This document shows, one piece after another, positions 22,660 to 31,606 of a stretch of 37,527 bases of DNA. Where the stretch lies: assembly GCA_012521375.1 (NCBI GenBank), contig JAAYMO010000056.1, positions 1 through 37,527 of the forward strand, in the 5' to 3' direction. This DNA is from Clostridiales bacterium (GTDB taxonomy: Bacteria > Bacillota > Clostridia > Lutisporales > Lutisporaceae). Under the pieces are notes generated by a model. It was given only the letters and a program-made list of their open reading frames with translations, was not told where the DNA came from and searched no databases. Position 1 is the stretch's first letter. Each line of letters begins with the position of its first letter. Made by a program: the position numbers and the translations under genes.

Positions 22660-25125
22660 ATGAAGACTGAATCCTTAAATATAATAGGTATGACCTGCGC
22701 AGCATGTGCAAAAGCATCGGAAAGAGCAGTGAAAAAGCTTGACGGTGTTATAGAGGCAAATGTTAATTTTGCTACGGAGAAGATGGTGGTTCAATACGAT
22801 GAAAGCAAGATTGATATAGATAAAATAAAGGAAGCCATAAGAAAGGCAGGGTACGAAGCTTTTTTAGAGATTCAAACTAAGGAAATATCAATACCCATAT
22901 CCGGAATGACCTGTGCAGCTTGTGCAAAAGCTGTTGAAAGGGCAGTAGGAAAGCTTGAAGGGGTAGAAAATGTATCTGTGAATTTTGCTACTGAAAAAGC
23001 AAATGTAAAATACAATCCAAAACTGACCAGGATTTCTGAAATAAAACAAGCTATCACAAAAGCGGGTTATAAAGCCTTGGAAATAGAAAGCAAAAACAGA
23101 GTTGATGAGGATAAGGCTAGGAAAGAAAAAGAAATTAAGACATTATGGACAAAATTCATTGTGTCAGCTATCTTTGCTACACCATTGTTAATCCTTGCTA
23201 TGGCTCATATGATACCAGGTATTAATAAAGTGCTGCCAGCTTTTCTGGATCCAATGCATAATCCAATGAGATTTGCTTTAATGCAGATGGTTCTAGTGAT
23301 CCCCATCGTCGTTGCAGGCTATAGATTCTATACAGTAGGTTTTAAAGCCATAATAAGGAGAAGTCCTAATATGGATTCTTTAATAGCAATGGGCACATCG
23401 GCAGCTATTATTTACAGCTTGTACTCAACATACAGAATTTATATGGGAGATCACCATAGTGTTATGAATCTATATTATGAGTCCGCAGGTGTTATTATAA
23501 CATTGATACTTCTTGGAAAATCACTTGAAGCGGTATCAAAAGGCAAGACCTCTGAAGCAATAAAGAAGCTTATGGGCTTGGCGCCAAAAACTGCAACAGT
23601 GATTCAGAATGGAAAGGAAATACAAATACCCATAGAAGAGGTTGAAGTGGGAGATATAATATTAGTTAAGCCTGGTGAGAAGATACCTGTAGATGGTGAG
23701 GTTATAGAAGGATATACCTCTGTTGATGAATCTATGCTGACAGGAGAGAGTATTCCTGTGGAAAAGCATATAGGGGACAAGGTTGTAGGTGCCAGCATAA
23801 ATAAGAATGGCTCCATCAAATTTAAAGCAACAAAAGTAGGAAGCGACACCGCTTTGGCTCAAATAATAAAGCTTGTTGAAGATGCCCAGGGTTCTAAAGC
23901 CCCTATTGCACAGATGGCGGATATAGTTTCCGGATATTTTGTTCCTATAGTGTTTGCAATAGCCGTAGTGGCTTCTATAGCCTGGTACCTAAGTGGAGAA
24001 TCAGTAGTTTTCGCATTGACCATATTTATATCCGTACTAGTAATCGCATGTCCTTGTGCCTTAGGCCTAGCAACTCCCACAGCCATAATGGTAGGTACAG
24101 GCAAAGGGGCTGAATACGGTATATTGATAAAAGGTGGAGAAGCATTGGAGACTACTCATAAAATTAATACAATAGTATTTGATAAAACAGGTACAGTAAC
24201 AGAAGGCAAGCCTGAAGTAACAGATATAGTAACTACTAATTTATTTGAAAAAAATAGACTTCTCCAGATTGCCGCATCGGCAGAGAGAGGTTCAGAACAC
24301 CCCTTAGGTGAGGCAATAGTACGAGAAGCAGAAAATGAAAATATAGATTTGCTAAAGGTTGAAAAATTTTCTGCAATACCCGGTCATGGTATAGAGGTTA
24401 ATATTGAAGGAGCAAACGTTCTACTCGGAAACAGGAAGCTTATGATAGATAGAAATGTAGAGCTAAAAGAATTGGAAGAGGAGTCTGACAGACTTGCTTC
24501 AGAAGGCAAGACTCCCATGTATATAGCTATTGATAGTAAACTGGCAGGGATAATCGCAGTGGCAGATGTGGTGAAGGGAAGCAGCGCCAAAGCTATCCAA
24601 AAGCTTCATGATATGGGGATAGAGGTTGTTATGATAACTGGCGATAATAAGAGGACTGCCGAGGCTATAGCAAGACAAGTTGGGATTGACAGAGTGCTAG
24701 CAGAGGTATTACCTCAGGACAAGGCTAATGAAGTTAAAAAACTACAGGATGAGGGTAAAAAGGTTGCTATGGTGGGAGACGGCATAAATGATGCACCGGC
24801 ATTGGCTCAGGCAGATATAGGAATAGCTATTGGTTCCGGTACTGATGTAGCCATGGAATCTGCAGATATAGTGCTGATGAGGAGTGACCTTATGGATGTG
24901 CCTGCAGCAATTGAATTGAGCAAGAGCACCATAAGAAACATTAAGCAAAATCTCTTTTGGGCCTTTGGATATAATACTGCAGGAATACCGCTGGCAGCAG
25001 GTGTGCTTCACTTATTTGGCGGACCTTTGCTGAATCCGGTATTTGCTGCAGCGGCTATGTCTTTAAGTTCTGTATCAGTTCTTACTAATGCTCTCAGACT
25101 GAGAGGGTTCAAACCCACAAGGTAA
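22660..25125 (+). CDS. copA: Cu(I)-exporting P1B-type ATPase CopA
   Basis: This 821-residue protein has two N-terminal heavy-metal-associated domains, each with GMTCAACAK (near residues 10-18 and 82-90). Eight membrane helices follow. Diagnostic motifs are the TGES actuator loop, [12 protein letters not shown] in the transport helix near 463, the phosphorylation site DKTGT near 507, SEHPLG near 547 and [11 protein letters not shown] near 706. Late-helix residues YN (FGYNTAGIP) and MSLSS indicate Cu(I) specificity. It pumps copper out of the cytoplasm. ATG 22660 follows AAGGGATG. A consensus promoter and a CsoR box lie directly upstream; copZ and csoR follow. Confidence 0.95.
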   Translation: MKTESLNIIGMTCAACAKASERAVKKLDGVIEANVNFATEKMVVQYDESKIDIDKIKEAIRKAGYEAFLEIQTKEISIPISGMTCAACAKAVERAVGKLEGVENVSVNFATEKANVKYNPKLTRISEIKQAITKAGYKALEIESKNRVDEDKARKEKEIKTLWTKFIVSAIFATPLLILAMAHMIPGINKVLPAFLDPMHNPMRFALMQMVLVIPIVVAGYRFYTVGFKAIIRRSPNMDSLIAMGTSAAIIYSLYSTYRIYMGDHHSVMNLYYESAGVIITLILLGKSLEAVSKGKTSEAIKKLMGLAPKTATVIQNGKEIQIPIEEVEVGDIILVKPGEKIPVDGEVIEGYTSVDESMLTGESIPVEKHIGDKVVGASINKNGSIKFKATKVGSDTALAQIIKLVEDAQGSKAPIAQMADIVSGYFVPIVFAIAVVASIAWYLSGESVVFALTIFISVLVIACPCALGLATPTAIMVGTGKGAEYGILIKGGEALETTHKINTIVFDKTGTVTEGKPEVTDIVTTNLFEKNRLLQIAASAERGSEHPLGEAIVREAENENIDLLKVEKFSAIPGHGIEVNIEGANVLLGNRKLMIDRNVELKELEEESDRLASEGKTPMYIAIDSKLAGIIAVADVVKGSSAKAIQKLHDMGIEVVMITGDNKRTAEAIARQVGIDRVLAEVLPQDKANEVKKLQDEGKKVAMVGDGINDAPALAQADIGIAIGSGTDVAMESADIVLMRSDLMDVPAAIELSKSTIRNIKQNLFWAFGYNTAGIPLAAGVLHLFGGPLLNPVFAAAAMSLSSVSVLTNALRLRGFKPTR

Positions 25126-25169
25126 TAGACAAAATATAATATAAGAGCTAGCTTGAAGAATTGACAAAA

Positions 25170-25200
25170 GTCATTCTGAGGGTGAAGCCCGAAGATCTTA
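25170..25200 (+). repeat. Fragment resembling a widespread GTCATTCTGAG-type intergenic repeat
   Basis: The stretch begins GTCATTCTGAGGG, continues GTGAAGCCC and ends GAAGATCTTA. It resembles the GTCATTCTGAGC-GAAGC-GAAGAATCT repeats found between genes in many bacterial genomes. It sits between copA and copZ. Only one copy is seen in this window, so this is pattern recognition from memory. Confidence 0.35.
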
Positions 25201-25232
25201 AGACCATTTTTAATATGAATGGAGGAAATGAA

Positions 25233-25448
25233 ATGAAAAAACAAATCAATATCGAAGGAATGAGCTGCGGACATTGTGTAAAACATGTAGAGGAAGCTCT
25301 AAAGGAAATCAATGGAGTTGTAAATGTGGAAGTAAGCCTGGAAGGCAAATATGCAATTGTGGAATTGAATGCCGATGTTGAAGATTCAAATCTAAAGGAA
25401 GCCGTCGAAGACGCAGGCTACGATGTGACAGATATAAAGAACTTGTAG
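25233..25448 (+). CDS. copZ: Copper chaperone CopZ (HMA domain)
   Basis: This 71-residue single heavy-metal-associated domain has GMSCGHCVKHVEEAL, whose CxxC binds Cu(I), and the beta-alpha-beta-beta-alpha-beta pattern ending DAGYDVTDI. It shuttles Cu(I) in the cytoplasm to the CopA N-terminal domains and to CsoR. ATG 25233 follows GGAGG with good spacing; an in-frame upstream ATG-less extension to 25161 would translate the intergenic repeat and is rejected. It lies between copA and csoR in one operon. Confidence 0.94.
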   Translation: MKKQINIEGMSCGHCVKHVEEALKEINGVVNVEVSLEGKYAIVELNADVEDSNLKEAVEDAGYDVTDIKNL

Positions 25449-25473
25449 AATATCTAAACCTGGAGGTTATAAA

Positions 25474-25806
25474 ATGAATGATGACACTAAAACAGATGGT
25501 TGCGGAAGCTGCTGCGACGGAAACAATGAAAGAAAGACATACAGGCCAGATAAGATGAAATCATCTCTCATAAAAAGGCTTAATAGGATTGAAGGCCAGG
25601 TTAGAGGCATAAAAGGAATGATAGAAAAGGATGCTTACTGTGATGATGTTCTTAATCAAATTGCCTCAGTCCAAGCAGCTATGAATTCTGTTAGTAAGCT
25701 GTTGCTGGAAAGTCATATGAAAAGTTGTCTTATCAGCAGGATACAGGCAGGAGAAATGGAAGTAGTGGATGAAATTCTCAAAACCATAGAAAAGATGATG
25801 AAGTAA
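25474..25806 (+). CDS. csoR: Copper-sensing transcriptional repressor CsoR
   Basis: This 110-residue all-helical DUF156 protein has RLNRIEGQVRGIKGMI as the DNA-contacting helix. The Cu(I) ligand set Cys-His-Cys is complete: YCDDVLNQI, then ESHMKSC. That pattern separates CsoR from the formaldehyde sensor FrmR and nickel sensor RcnR. The N-terminus carries an extra Cys-rich patch (GCGSCC) not part of the core fold; it might bind metal. It would repress the copA-copZ-csoR operon at the palindrome 22612-22630. The gene starts 25 nt after copZ. Confidence 0.93.
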   Translation: MNDDTKTDGCGSCCDGNNERKTYRPDKMKSSLIKRLNRIEGQVRGIKGMIEKDAYCDDVLNQIASVQAAMNSVSKLLLESHMKSCLISRIQAGEMEVVDEILKTIEKMMK

Positions 25807-25941
25807 TATATGATGTGCTGTTTTTATGGAGACGAAAAGTTTTAAAAGGTTTTCTTCATAAATTCTCCACATACTTGTAGTATTATCGAAGATAAAAACA
25901 TAGCAAATAATAAATTTCAATTTAGCAGGAGGTTAATACTT

Positions 25942-26286
25942 ATGAAGAAAAAAATTTTAGTGTTAATTACTATATTTTTGCTGGCCACGGTGTTGACTTT
26001 TCCAGTAGTTTATGCGGCAGGAGAGAATGGTTCAGAGAGAGCCGATTTTTTCAAGTCCATGTTTAATTCCATGAGGAGCTGGATAAATGAGACTAAGGAA
26101 AACGGTGATGTTACCGAAGAAGAAGCATACGCATGGGAAGAACATTTTAATTATATGGAAAGATTCCATGAAGAAAATGGGTATGGACCTTGCGGAGGCT
26201 TAGGAGGTCGACAATCTGGAAGAGGAATGATGGGTGGCTATTATAACGGCGGTATGATGGGGCGCTTTAACAATAATCGATTCTAG
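25942..26286 (+). CDS. Secreted Gly/Met-rich small protein linked to the copper operon
   Basis: This 114-residue protein has a clear Sec signal peptide (MKKKILVLITIFLLATVLTF, cleavage probably after YAA near residue 26). The middle is acidic and helical (about 30-75, DFFKSMFNSMRSWINET, EEHFNYMERFHEENG). The last 30 residues are rich in Gly, Met, Asn and Arg (GRGMMGGYYNGGMMGRF) with one Cys (GPCGG). It has no lipobox or anchor. Methionine pairs and His/Met-rich helices are common in extracytoplasmic Cu(I)-binding proteins, and the gene follows csoR by 135 nt, so copper binding outside the membrane is a sensible inference. No family is recognised with certainty. The start follows AGGAGG and a terminator ends the unit. 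Confidence 0.75.
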   Translation: MKKKILVLITIFLLATVLTFPVVYAAGENGSERADFFKSMFNSMRSWINETKENGDVTEEEAYAWEEHFNYMERFHEENGYGPCGGLGGRQSGRGMMGGYYNGGMMGRFNNNRF

Positions 26287-26289
26287 ATA

Positions 26290-26316
26290 TTTTGTTATCC
26301 ATAACAAAAATTTTTT
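26290..26316 (+). terminator. Intrinsic terminator of the copper locus
   Basis: TTTTGTTA pairs with TAACAAAA (26290-26297 with 26302-26309) around a 4-nt loop, followed by six T residues ending at 26316. It begins 4 nt after the stop codon. Confidence 0.88.
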
Positions 26317-26334
26317 GTAACACTCCTTGTAAAC

Positions 26335-26430
26335 AAAGAGAGCTACCTCGATCATATCCTTGAAGCCTATCATCTTTAGAGCAGTTCTAAGCTGGCCCAT
26401 TGTGATTTCATCACCAAATTGACCTATGTA
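26335..26430 (-). pseudogene. Remnant of an iron-sulfur/hydrogenase-like coding sequence
   Basis: Read on the minus strand, an open stretch of about 32 codons gives YIGQFGDEITMGQLRTALK followed by MIGFKDMIEVALF. From memory this resembles the internal segment FG-E-T-GQLR-ALK-GF-DMVEVALFAD of clostridial [Fe-Fe] hydrogenase-like iron-sulfur proteins. It has no neighbouring domain on either side. The left end runs into the terminator of the copper locus and the right end into AT-rich non-coding DNA. It is best read as a leftover of a deleted gene. Confidence 0.42.
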
Positions 26431-26503
26431 AAATTAATATAATGATAATATATTATGGCGCTTGGTGCAGGAGAGCATGGAATGCATCATTGATAAACTA
26501 TAT

Positions 26504-26537
26504 AAAATTCCGGCATTTGCTATGATGCCGGAATTTT
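26504..26537 (-). terminator. Terminator of the AraC-family gene
   Basis: A 13-bp perfect inverted repeat (26504-26516 with 26525-26537) with an 8-nt loop lies directly after the stop codon of the minus-strand gene. A- and T-rich flanks on both sides make it potentially bidirectional. Confidence 0.85.
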
Positions 26538-26542
26538 GTGCT

Positions 26543-27406
26543 TTATTTCTTTTGTACAGGAATCCAAACTTCGCTATAAGCGTGATCTTTCTTGTGTGGA
26601 TTCATTATAGTAAAAGAAAAGCTAGGAGCATTGATTACTTCGTAATCGGAAGCAGGAAGCCATTCAGAATATATTCTGGCCATTGTCTGCTGCAATGTTG
26701 ATGGAAATGGGCCTTCATTAGGGAATACTGCCCAAGTGCAAGCTTCAACAGGCACTTTGTCTAACTTATCGCTGATATTGTTTTCAGTGGTCAATACCCC
26801 AATTAAATGAGTCAAATATCCTTCTTCTTTCATGAAATTCGTGTCTGAATCATAAGAAACATTTACAATTTCATAAGGTTCTATATCTTGCAGAGCGTGC
26901 ATTTCTTTTCTTTGTTCTTCTGTTATGCTTTGGGCAAGCTTCACAATTTCATTATTTATACCCTCAAATTGCAAGGGAACACGCTTGCTTACACCTGCAA
27001 AATTAAAAGCTGGTTTGTCTACAATTCTACATTCCATGCTTATTCCTCCTTTAACGGTTATTATAAATGAAAGTTTAGGAAACGACTTGCTTATGCCTTT
27101 CTTCACTACATCCGAAGGCAAAAATCCGCTCCATTTTTTGAAGGCTCTGGTAAACCCGTCAATTGACTGATAGCCATATTTAAATGCCACATCCGTTACT
27201 TTTTCTCCATTAAGTAAATCCTTATTTGCTTCTGATAATCTTCTGTTTTTGATATATTCACTAAGGCTTAAGCCAGCGAGGTAGAAAAATATCTTTCTGA
27301 AATGATAGTCAGAAACCCCGGCATATTCAGATATTACTTCAGGGGATATATCATCGGTTAAATGATCTTCAATATAATCCATCACGTGATTTAATTCCTT
27401 AAGCAT
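26543..27406 (-). CDS. AraC-family regulator with GyrI-like effector-binding domain
   Basis: This 287-residue protein begins with two AraC helix-turn-helix units (about 5-105: ISPEVISEYAGVSDYHFRKIF and VTDVAFKYGYQSIDGFTRAFKKWSGFLPSD). A GyrI-like/AraC effector-binding domain (about 125-287) follows, with YLTHLIGVLTTE, CTWAVFPNEGPFPST and SEVWIPVQKK. This is the architecture of Rob/SoxS-like multidrug sensors and BltR-type regulators that bind lipophilic cations. Its target is unknown and no transport gene is adjacent on the same strand. ATG 27406 is chosen because AGGTGGGAGA lies just upstream; the ATG at 27448 lacks a site. Confidence 0.87.
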   Translation of the reverse strand: MLKELNHVMDYIEDHLTDDISPEVISEYAGVSDYHFRKIFFYLAGLSLSEYIKNRRLSEANKDLLNGEKVTDVAFKYGYQSIDGFTRAFKKWSGFLPSDVVKKGISKSFPKLSFIITVKGGISMECRIVDKPAFNFAGVSKRVPLQFEGINNEIVKLAQSITEEQRKEMHALQDIEPYEIVNVSYDSDTNFMKEEGYLTHLIGVLTTENNISDKLDKVPVEACTWAVFPNEGPFPSTLQQTMARIYSEWLPASDYEVINAPSFSFTIMNPHKKDHAYSEVWIPVQKK

Positions 27407-27502
27407 TGTCTCCCACCTTTCATATCTACATGATACCAAAGTGGTCATAATGGTGCTCGACTTTTCTATATAAAAAATATCGTATAGTCATAATAAATCA
27501 TA

Positions 27503-27544
27503 AAAACTCCTTTCCTAGACAACCGATGCCCGGAAAGGAGTTTT
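27503..27544 (-). terminator. Terminator of the BON-domain gene
   Basis: AAAACTCCTTTCC (27503-27515) is perfectly complementary to GGAAAGGAGTTTT (27532-27544), with a 16-nt loop. It sits 3 nt after the stop codon of the minus-strand gene. Confidence 0.85.
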
Positions 27545-27547
27545 AAT

Positions 27548-27991
27548 TCATTCTTCTTTCACTTCAATATCATCCACTATTTTCGCCACACCTCTGGCTG
27601 AAGAAGCCAGCTCTATGGCTTTTTTCTTATCCAGGTCATCTTCTACGCTTCCCATCAATACTGCGGTGCCGCCTTTTACATCAACTCCTATATTGGATAG
27701 TCCTTCTTGTTTTTCACTTTTGTGCAGCTTGTTTTCTATTTCATTTTTTATGTGGCTGTCGGTAATGTTGCTGCTATCCATGCTGATGGTTATGTCATTT
27801 TCTACAGATCGTACGCCATCAATACTTTTTACAATTTCTTCCGCAAACATCTTTTCAGCCAGAACATCTGCAACTCCGTAAAGAATAACATGGCCGTTTC
27901 TGCAGTCAACATTTATATCTATGGCACTGAGTTGCATCTTTTCATCCAGTTTCTTTTTTATTTGTTCAACGATTTCTTTATCTTTGCTCAT
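27548..27991 (-). CDS. Cytoplasmic protein with two BON domains
   Basis: This 147-residue protein consists of two BON repeats, each alpha-beta with a conserved central Gly. Repeat 1 (about 5-70) includes INVDCRNGHVILYGVADV and VRSVENDITI. Repeat 2 (about 78-145) includes IGVDVKGGTAVLMGSVED and AKIVDDIEV. There is no signal peptide, unlike OsmY, so it probably stays in the cytosol. BON domains bind phospholipids or small ligands and often appear in stress proteins. The precise role is unknown. It starts after GGAGG and forms a single-gene unit with its own terminator. Confidence 0.85.
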   Translation of the reverse strand: MSKDKEIVEQIKKKLDEKMQLSAIDINVDCRNGHVILYGVADVLAEKMFAEEIVKSIDGVRSVENDITISMDSSNITDSHIKNEIENKLHKSEKQEGLSNIGVDVKGGTAVLMGSVEDDLDKKKAIELASSARGVAKIVDDIEVKEE

Positions 27992-28218
27992 ATCAATTCC
28001 TCCGATTATCGTTATAGTACCTTTAATATTGTTTCACAAAAATAAATGCTTAATGTATTGATAAGCTATAAACACCCATAAATATAGCAGGCGTCAGGCA
28101 TATATATTAGGAAATACATATAAGGTGCTGATATGCTAACGATTGCTAGACAGAGACTGTATTATAAAATAAGCAAATATAATATAAAAACTGAATAAAC
28201 CGTGTAAAAATCTTTGAA
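27992..28218. other. Gene-free AT-rich stretch between divergent units
   Basis: The 396-bp gap between the BON gene and the opine-dehydrogenase gene begins with the BON ribosome binding site and presumed promoter. The rest, up to the inverted repeat at 28219, is AT-rich. I see no ORF with a credible start, no tRNA and no clear RNA structure in it. Confidence 0.6.
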
Positions 28219-28242
28219 AAAGTGAGGAATATCTGTCACTTT
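28219..28242 (+). promoter_or_regulatory. Inverted repeat upstream of the sigma-54 promoter (activator site or terminator)
   Basis: AAAGTGA (28219-28225) and TCACTTT (28236-28242) are perfect inverted copies with 10 bp between them, 45-70 bp upstream of the sigma-54 promoter. The position would suit an enhancer-binding protein, though somewhat close. The following ATTTTTTT also allows reading it as an intrinsic terminator. The two options cannot be separated from sequence alone. Confidence 0.4.
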
Positions 28243-28284
28243 ATTTTTTTACCTTAATAAAATGTGTATTTACTTGGTATTAAT

Positions 28285-28302
28285 TCGGCATGAATCTTGC
28301 GT
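28285..28302 (+). promoter_or_regulatory. Sigma-54 (-24/-12) promoter of the opine-dehydrogenase gene
   Basis: TTCGGCATGAATCTTGCG contains GG at 28287-28288 and GC at 28299-28300, with the required 10 bp between them. TTGC at the -12 element is consensus and GGCATG is one base from the GGCACG of the -24 element. Transcription would start near 28312, 76 nt before the ATG. Confidence 0.8.
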
Positions 28303-28387
28303 ATATGATGTATGTAGTTTTATTAATGATAAATATGGTTCAAGAATTATTTCTTGACTTATTTATAAATATACTTTAGGGGGTTTT

Positions 28388-29470
28388 ATGATGAAAATTG
28401 CAGTATTAGGCTCAGGAAGTGGAGGATGTGCAGTTGCTTTTGATTGGGCTCAACATGGGCATGATGTTTATATGTTTGACTTTGAGGAGTTTCCAGCTAA
28501 TATAGACGCTATAAATAAAAAAGGCGGAATAACAAGTACCGGAATGCTGGAAGGATTTGCAGACATAAAATATGCAGGACATGATATGAAAACCGTTGCT
28601 GATGTTGCAGACTTGATATTTGCAGTAGGACCGGCCTACAGCACAGAACCTTTTGGAAAAGCAATTAAGCCTTATTTGAAAGAGGGCCAAGTTGTAATAG
28701 TAAGTCCAAGCTCCTGTGGTGGTAGTATTGTTTTCAAGAATGCTATCGGTGTAGATTTGCTAAATGACGATTATATAATTGCAGAAACCAGCACATTGCC
28801 ATATGCAGTAAGAGTTACTGAACCAGGAAGTATCAATGTTTTCTTGAAGTTAAAGGGTGGATTATTCATAGCAGCTGTACCCAGCAAATATACAGAAAAG
28901 GTATATAATCTAGCAAAGAATGTCTATCCATCATTAGTTCCTGTAAAAAATATATTACAAACTACATTACAAAATGGCAATCCGGTTATTCATCCTTCTG
29001 TAACCTTGTTGAATGCAGCATTAATTGAAAGAACAAATGGTAATTTTTACTTCTATGAGGAAGGGGTAACTAAGGCAGTAGGAAGGCTTATGAAAGCTGT
29101 TGACGAAGAGAGACTAGAAATAGGTAAAAAGTTAGGAATAGAAATAATAAATGACCCTGTAATAGGTGTAAAGCAGGGATACATGCAAGATGCTAACTAT
29201 GACAAAGGTTTTTCAGAGGCTAAAGGATTTAAAGGAATAAAAGCTCAATCTAGTTTGGATTATAGATACTTCAATGAAGATGTTGGATATGGGCTAGTAT
29301 TTATGACTGACTTGGCAAAACACATTGGAGTAGAAACTCCTATTATGAATTCTATAATAAATATAGTATCTGTAATAATGGATAGGGATTATAGAAGCAC
29401 AAGCAATAGAACACTGAAAGCTCTCGGATTGGATAGGTACGATTTAGATAAGCTAAAGAAGATATTGTAA
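28388..29470 (+). CDS. Opine dehydrogenase family (octopine/nopaline-type) oxidoreductase
   Basis: This 360-residue NAD(P)-dependent enzyme has an N-terminal Rossmann domain (KIAVLGSGSGGCAVAFDWAQ, acidic residue in FDFEEF) and a C-terminal helical opine-dehydrogenase domain. The latter contains NPVIHPSVTLLNA, with the family's catalytic histidine near residue 202, and EDVGYGLVFMTDLAKHIGVETP. Relatives reductively condense an amino acid with a 2-oxo-acid to give an opine, or run in reverse. The substrate here is unknown. It has its own sigma-54 promoter and is followed by a weak terminator. It is the first gene of a cluster with an activator, a second dehydrogenase and a peptide-type transporter. 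The start follows AGGGGG; ATG 28391 is an alternative. Confidence 0.85.
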   Translation: MMKIAVLGSGSGGCAVAFDWAQHGHDVYMFDFEEFPANIDAINKKGGITSTGMLEGFADIKYAGHDMKTVADVADLIFAVGPAYSTEPFGKAIKPYLKEGQVVIVSPSSCGGSIVFKNAIGVDLLNDDYIIAETSTLPYAVRVTEPGSINVFLKLKGGLFIAAVPSKYTEKVYNLAKNVYPSLVPVKNILQTTLQNGNPVIHPSVTLLNAALIERTNGNFYFYEEGVTKAVGRLMKAVDEERLEIGKKLGIEIINDPVIGVKQGYMQDANYDKGFSEAKGFKGIKAQSSLDYRYFNEDVGYGLVFMTDLAKHIGVETPIMNSIINIVSVIMDRDYRSTSNRTLKALGLDRYDLDKLKKIL

Positions 29471-29479
29471 CACGAGGGA

Positions 29480-29507
29480 AGTCAAGTACAAATATTGACT
29501 CTTTTTT
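29480..29507 (+). terminator. Weak terminator after the opine-dehydrogenase gene
   Basis: AGTCAA (29480-29485) pairs with TTGACT (29495-29500) with a 9-nt loop and is followed by C and six T residues. The stem is only 6 bp, so read-through is likely. Confidence 0.55.
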
Positions 29508-29624
29508 CTGAATAGGCTGGCAGGATTATTGTAAAAATTTATCAAAATCAATGAATGACTTATGATAATATAATACATAGGATCAATATAAGGTGTATAT
29601 AGCACTAGAAAGGATGGTAGTTAT

Positions 29625-30491
29625 ATGAAATATGGAGATGAAAAATTGAGAGAAATGTTATCAAAACTAATAAATCTAGAATTAACTGATTCTAAGATTA
29701 CGAATTATATTATAGAAAACTATTATAAAATGCTAAACATCAGCTTTTCACAATTTATTAATGATCTAAGTATTGAAGAAGAAGAGGCCTATGAATTTCT
29801 AAAAACCAATGGATATTATAATTTTAATGATTTTAAATGTAAATTATCCGATGGTATATTAAACCTTATTAGAGATAAGGACCCTTCACTTTTAAAAAAT
29901 ATCACATCTATAGATAAAGAAGAAATAAGAAATATACTGAGTGCAGTTATTGAAGTGGAAAACAAAAATATGAGAGACATGCTTAATACATTAGAATATG
30001 ACAAATTTGTTAAACTTATAAAGGATATAATGAGCTTTCCAGAATTAATTATTATAGGCACAAGAGTATCAGCCATTCTAGCTCAATATGCATCATATAT
30101 TTTGAATAAGATCGGTATTAATGTGAAGAAGATAACTTCAGCAGACACCACATCTTTCGATAATATACAAAATTTTGATAGATCATCTTTAGTAATTGCC
30201 TTTGGTTTTAAGCGCTATCCCAAAGAGACTATCAAGCTATTAAATTATTTTAGTAGAAAGAATTTTAAAATAGTTTCAATTACTGATGAACCTGAATCAC
30301 CATTATGTGACCTTTCTAGTTATTCCATATTTGTACAAGCACATTCTTTAGCATATACTGACTCTCTTGTTAATAGTTTAGCTTTAATAAATGCAATTGC
30401 AATAGCTATAGGGAAAGCAGATAATAAAAAAGTGGTAAAAAGGCTGAGAGAGTTTGAAGAAACAGCGAAAACATTGGATTATTTTTGGTAA
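29625..30491 (+). CDS. RpiR-family regulator with SIS domain
   Basis: This 288-residue protein has an N-terminal helical HTH region (about 1-75; LTDSKITNYIIENYYKMLNI, SIEEEEAYEFLKTNGY) that is more divergent than in typical RpiR proteins. A C-terminal SIS domain follows (about 125-265; LIIIGTRVSAILAQYASYIL, SLVIAFGFKRYPKETIKLL, VSITDEPESPLCDLSSYSI). SIS domains bind phosphosugars or similar ligands. In this family the ligand tunes DNA binding. It sits between the opine-dehydrogenase gene and the sigma-54 activator and probably co-regulates them. The start follows AAAGGATGG. The degenerate HTH means DNA binding is likely but not certain. Confidence 0.8.
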   Translation: MKYGDEKLREMLSKLINLELTDSKITNYIIENYYKMLNISFSQFINDLSIEEEEAYEFLKTNGYYNFNDFKCKLSDGILNLIRDKDPSLLKNITSIDKEEIRNILSAVIEVENKNMRDMLNTLEYDKFVKLIKDIMSFPELIIIGTRVSAILAQYASYILNKIGINVKKITSADTTSFDNIQNFDRSSLVIAFGFKRYPKETIKLLNYFSRKNFKIVSITDEPESPLCDLSSYSIFVQAHSLAYTDSLVNSLALINAIAIAIGKADNKKVVKRLREFEETAKTLDYFW

Positions 30492-30535
30492 ATCATATAT
30501 CCTTGAAATGTCTATTAATTAATAAGGGTGATAAT

Positions 30536-31603
30536 ATGGATGTAATTAATAAACTATGCAATATAGACAAGGGCTGTCTCTCACTAAAATATCCTACAGA
30601 TAAATCTAATTTTTCTGGAATAATTACATGTAATGGTTTTATGATTAAACAAATAGAGCATATAAACAGGATTTCTGATTTAGATGTGAATATATTGATA
30701 TATGGAGAGACTGGGACAGGTAAAGAGGTCTATGCAGAGTACATACATAAAATGAGTAATAGAAAGAATAATAGATTTGTTAAGCTTAATTGCGCAACTA
30801 TACCTGATCAATTGTTTGAATCTGAAATGTTCGGTTACACAGACGGAGCATTCACTGGAGCATCTAAATATGGTAAAAAGGGCTTGCTTGAATTAGCTAA
30901 TAAAGGAACTATTTTTCTTGATGAAATAGGTGAGATGCCTTTAGAAACACAATCTAAACTTTTGCGCGTTATTCAGGACAAAGCCTTCATAAAGTTGGGC
31001 AGTCAAAATGAAACATATACAGACGTAAAGATTATTTCGGCAACCAATAGAAATTTAAGAGAGATGATAGCTGAGAAGAAATTTAGAGAAGATTTGTATT
31101 ATAGATTGAATGCTTTCCCCATATATTTAATACCTCTAAGAGAGAGAAAAGAAGATATAGTTCTGTTATCATTATATTTTCTTAATAATTTTAATTTGAA
31201 ACATGGATATACTAAAAAACTCGACTATGATACTATGGTCAATTTTTTGAATTATAATTGGCCAGGAAATGTAAGGGAATTAAAAAACTCTATTGAAAGA
31301 TTGGTATTACTAGCTAGAAATGATGTTATTGCTAATGCTGTACCAGTAGTAGAACAATATGAATACGAATTTAATCTAGATAATTTAGACAATATACAAA
31401 AAAATATTACCGACGAAAAAGACGAAATGTATGAATTAGATGAAAGCAAGAGTCTTAAAGAAATGGTAGATGATTTTGAAATTAAAATTATTGAATCTGC
31501 TATCAAAAAGTATGGTTCTCTTAGAAAAGCAGCAAAAAAATTAAAGGCTTCACCATCTACATTATCACGAAAACTGGCCATATATGAAAATAGAAACAAA
31601 TAA
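30536..31603 (+). CDS. Sigma-54-dependent enhancer-binding transcriptional activator
   Basis: This 355-residue AAA+ activator has Walker A GETGTGKE near residue 57 and the sigma-54 contact loop GAFTGA ([12 protein letters not shown] near 104). Walker B is FLDEIGEMP near 127, with sensor and arginine-finger segments [10 protein letters not shown] and [10 protein letters not shown]. The C-terminal Fis-type HTH is [20 protein letters not shown] (about 328-347). There is almost no N-terminal sensor, only about 30 residues before the AAA+ domain, so its activity may be set by its level or by the neighbouring SIS-domain regulator. It should act on the two GG-N10-GC promoters that flank it. ATG 30536 follows AAGGGTGATA; a longer in-frame GTG at 30485 is less likely. 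Confidence 0.93.
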   Translation: MDVINKLCNIDKGCLSLKYPTDKSNFSGIITCNGFMIKQIEHINRISDLDVNILIYGETGTGKEVYAEYIHKMSNRKNNRFVKLNCATIPDQLFESEMFGYTDGAFTGASKYGKKGLLELANKGTIFLDEIGEMPLETQSKLLRVIQDKAFIKLGSQNETYTDVKIISATNRNLREMIAEKKFREDLYYRLNAFPIYLIPLRERKEDIVLLSLYFLNNFNLKHGYTKKLDYDTMVNFLNYNWPGNVRELKNSIERLVLLARNDVIANAVPVVEQYEYEFNLDNLDNIQKNITDEKDEMYELDESKSLKEMVDDFEIKIIESAIKKYGSLRKAAKKLKASPSTLSRKLAIYENRNK

Positions 31604-31606
31604 AAA

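Noticed and set aside
28388-29470. Calling the opine-dehydrogenase gene a staphylopine dehydrogenase of a metallophore cluster
   Set aside because: The motifs fit the octopine/nopaline dehydrogenase family, and the nicotianamine-synthase-like and histidine-racemase genes of such clusters are absent.
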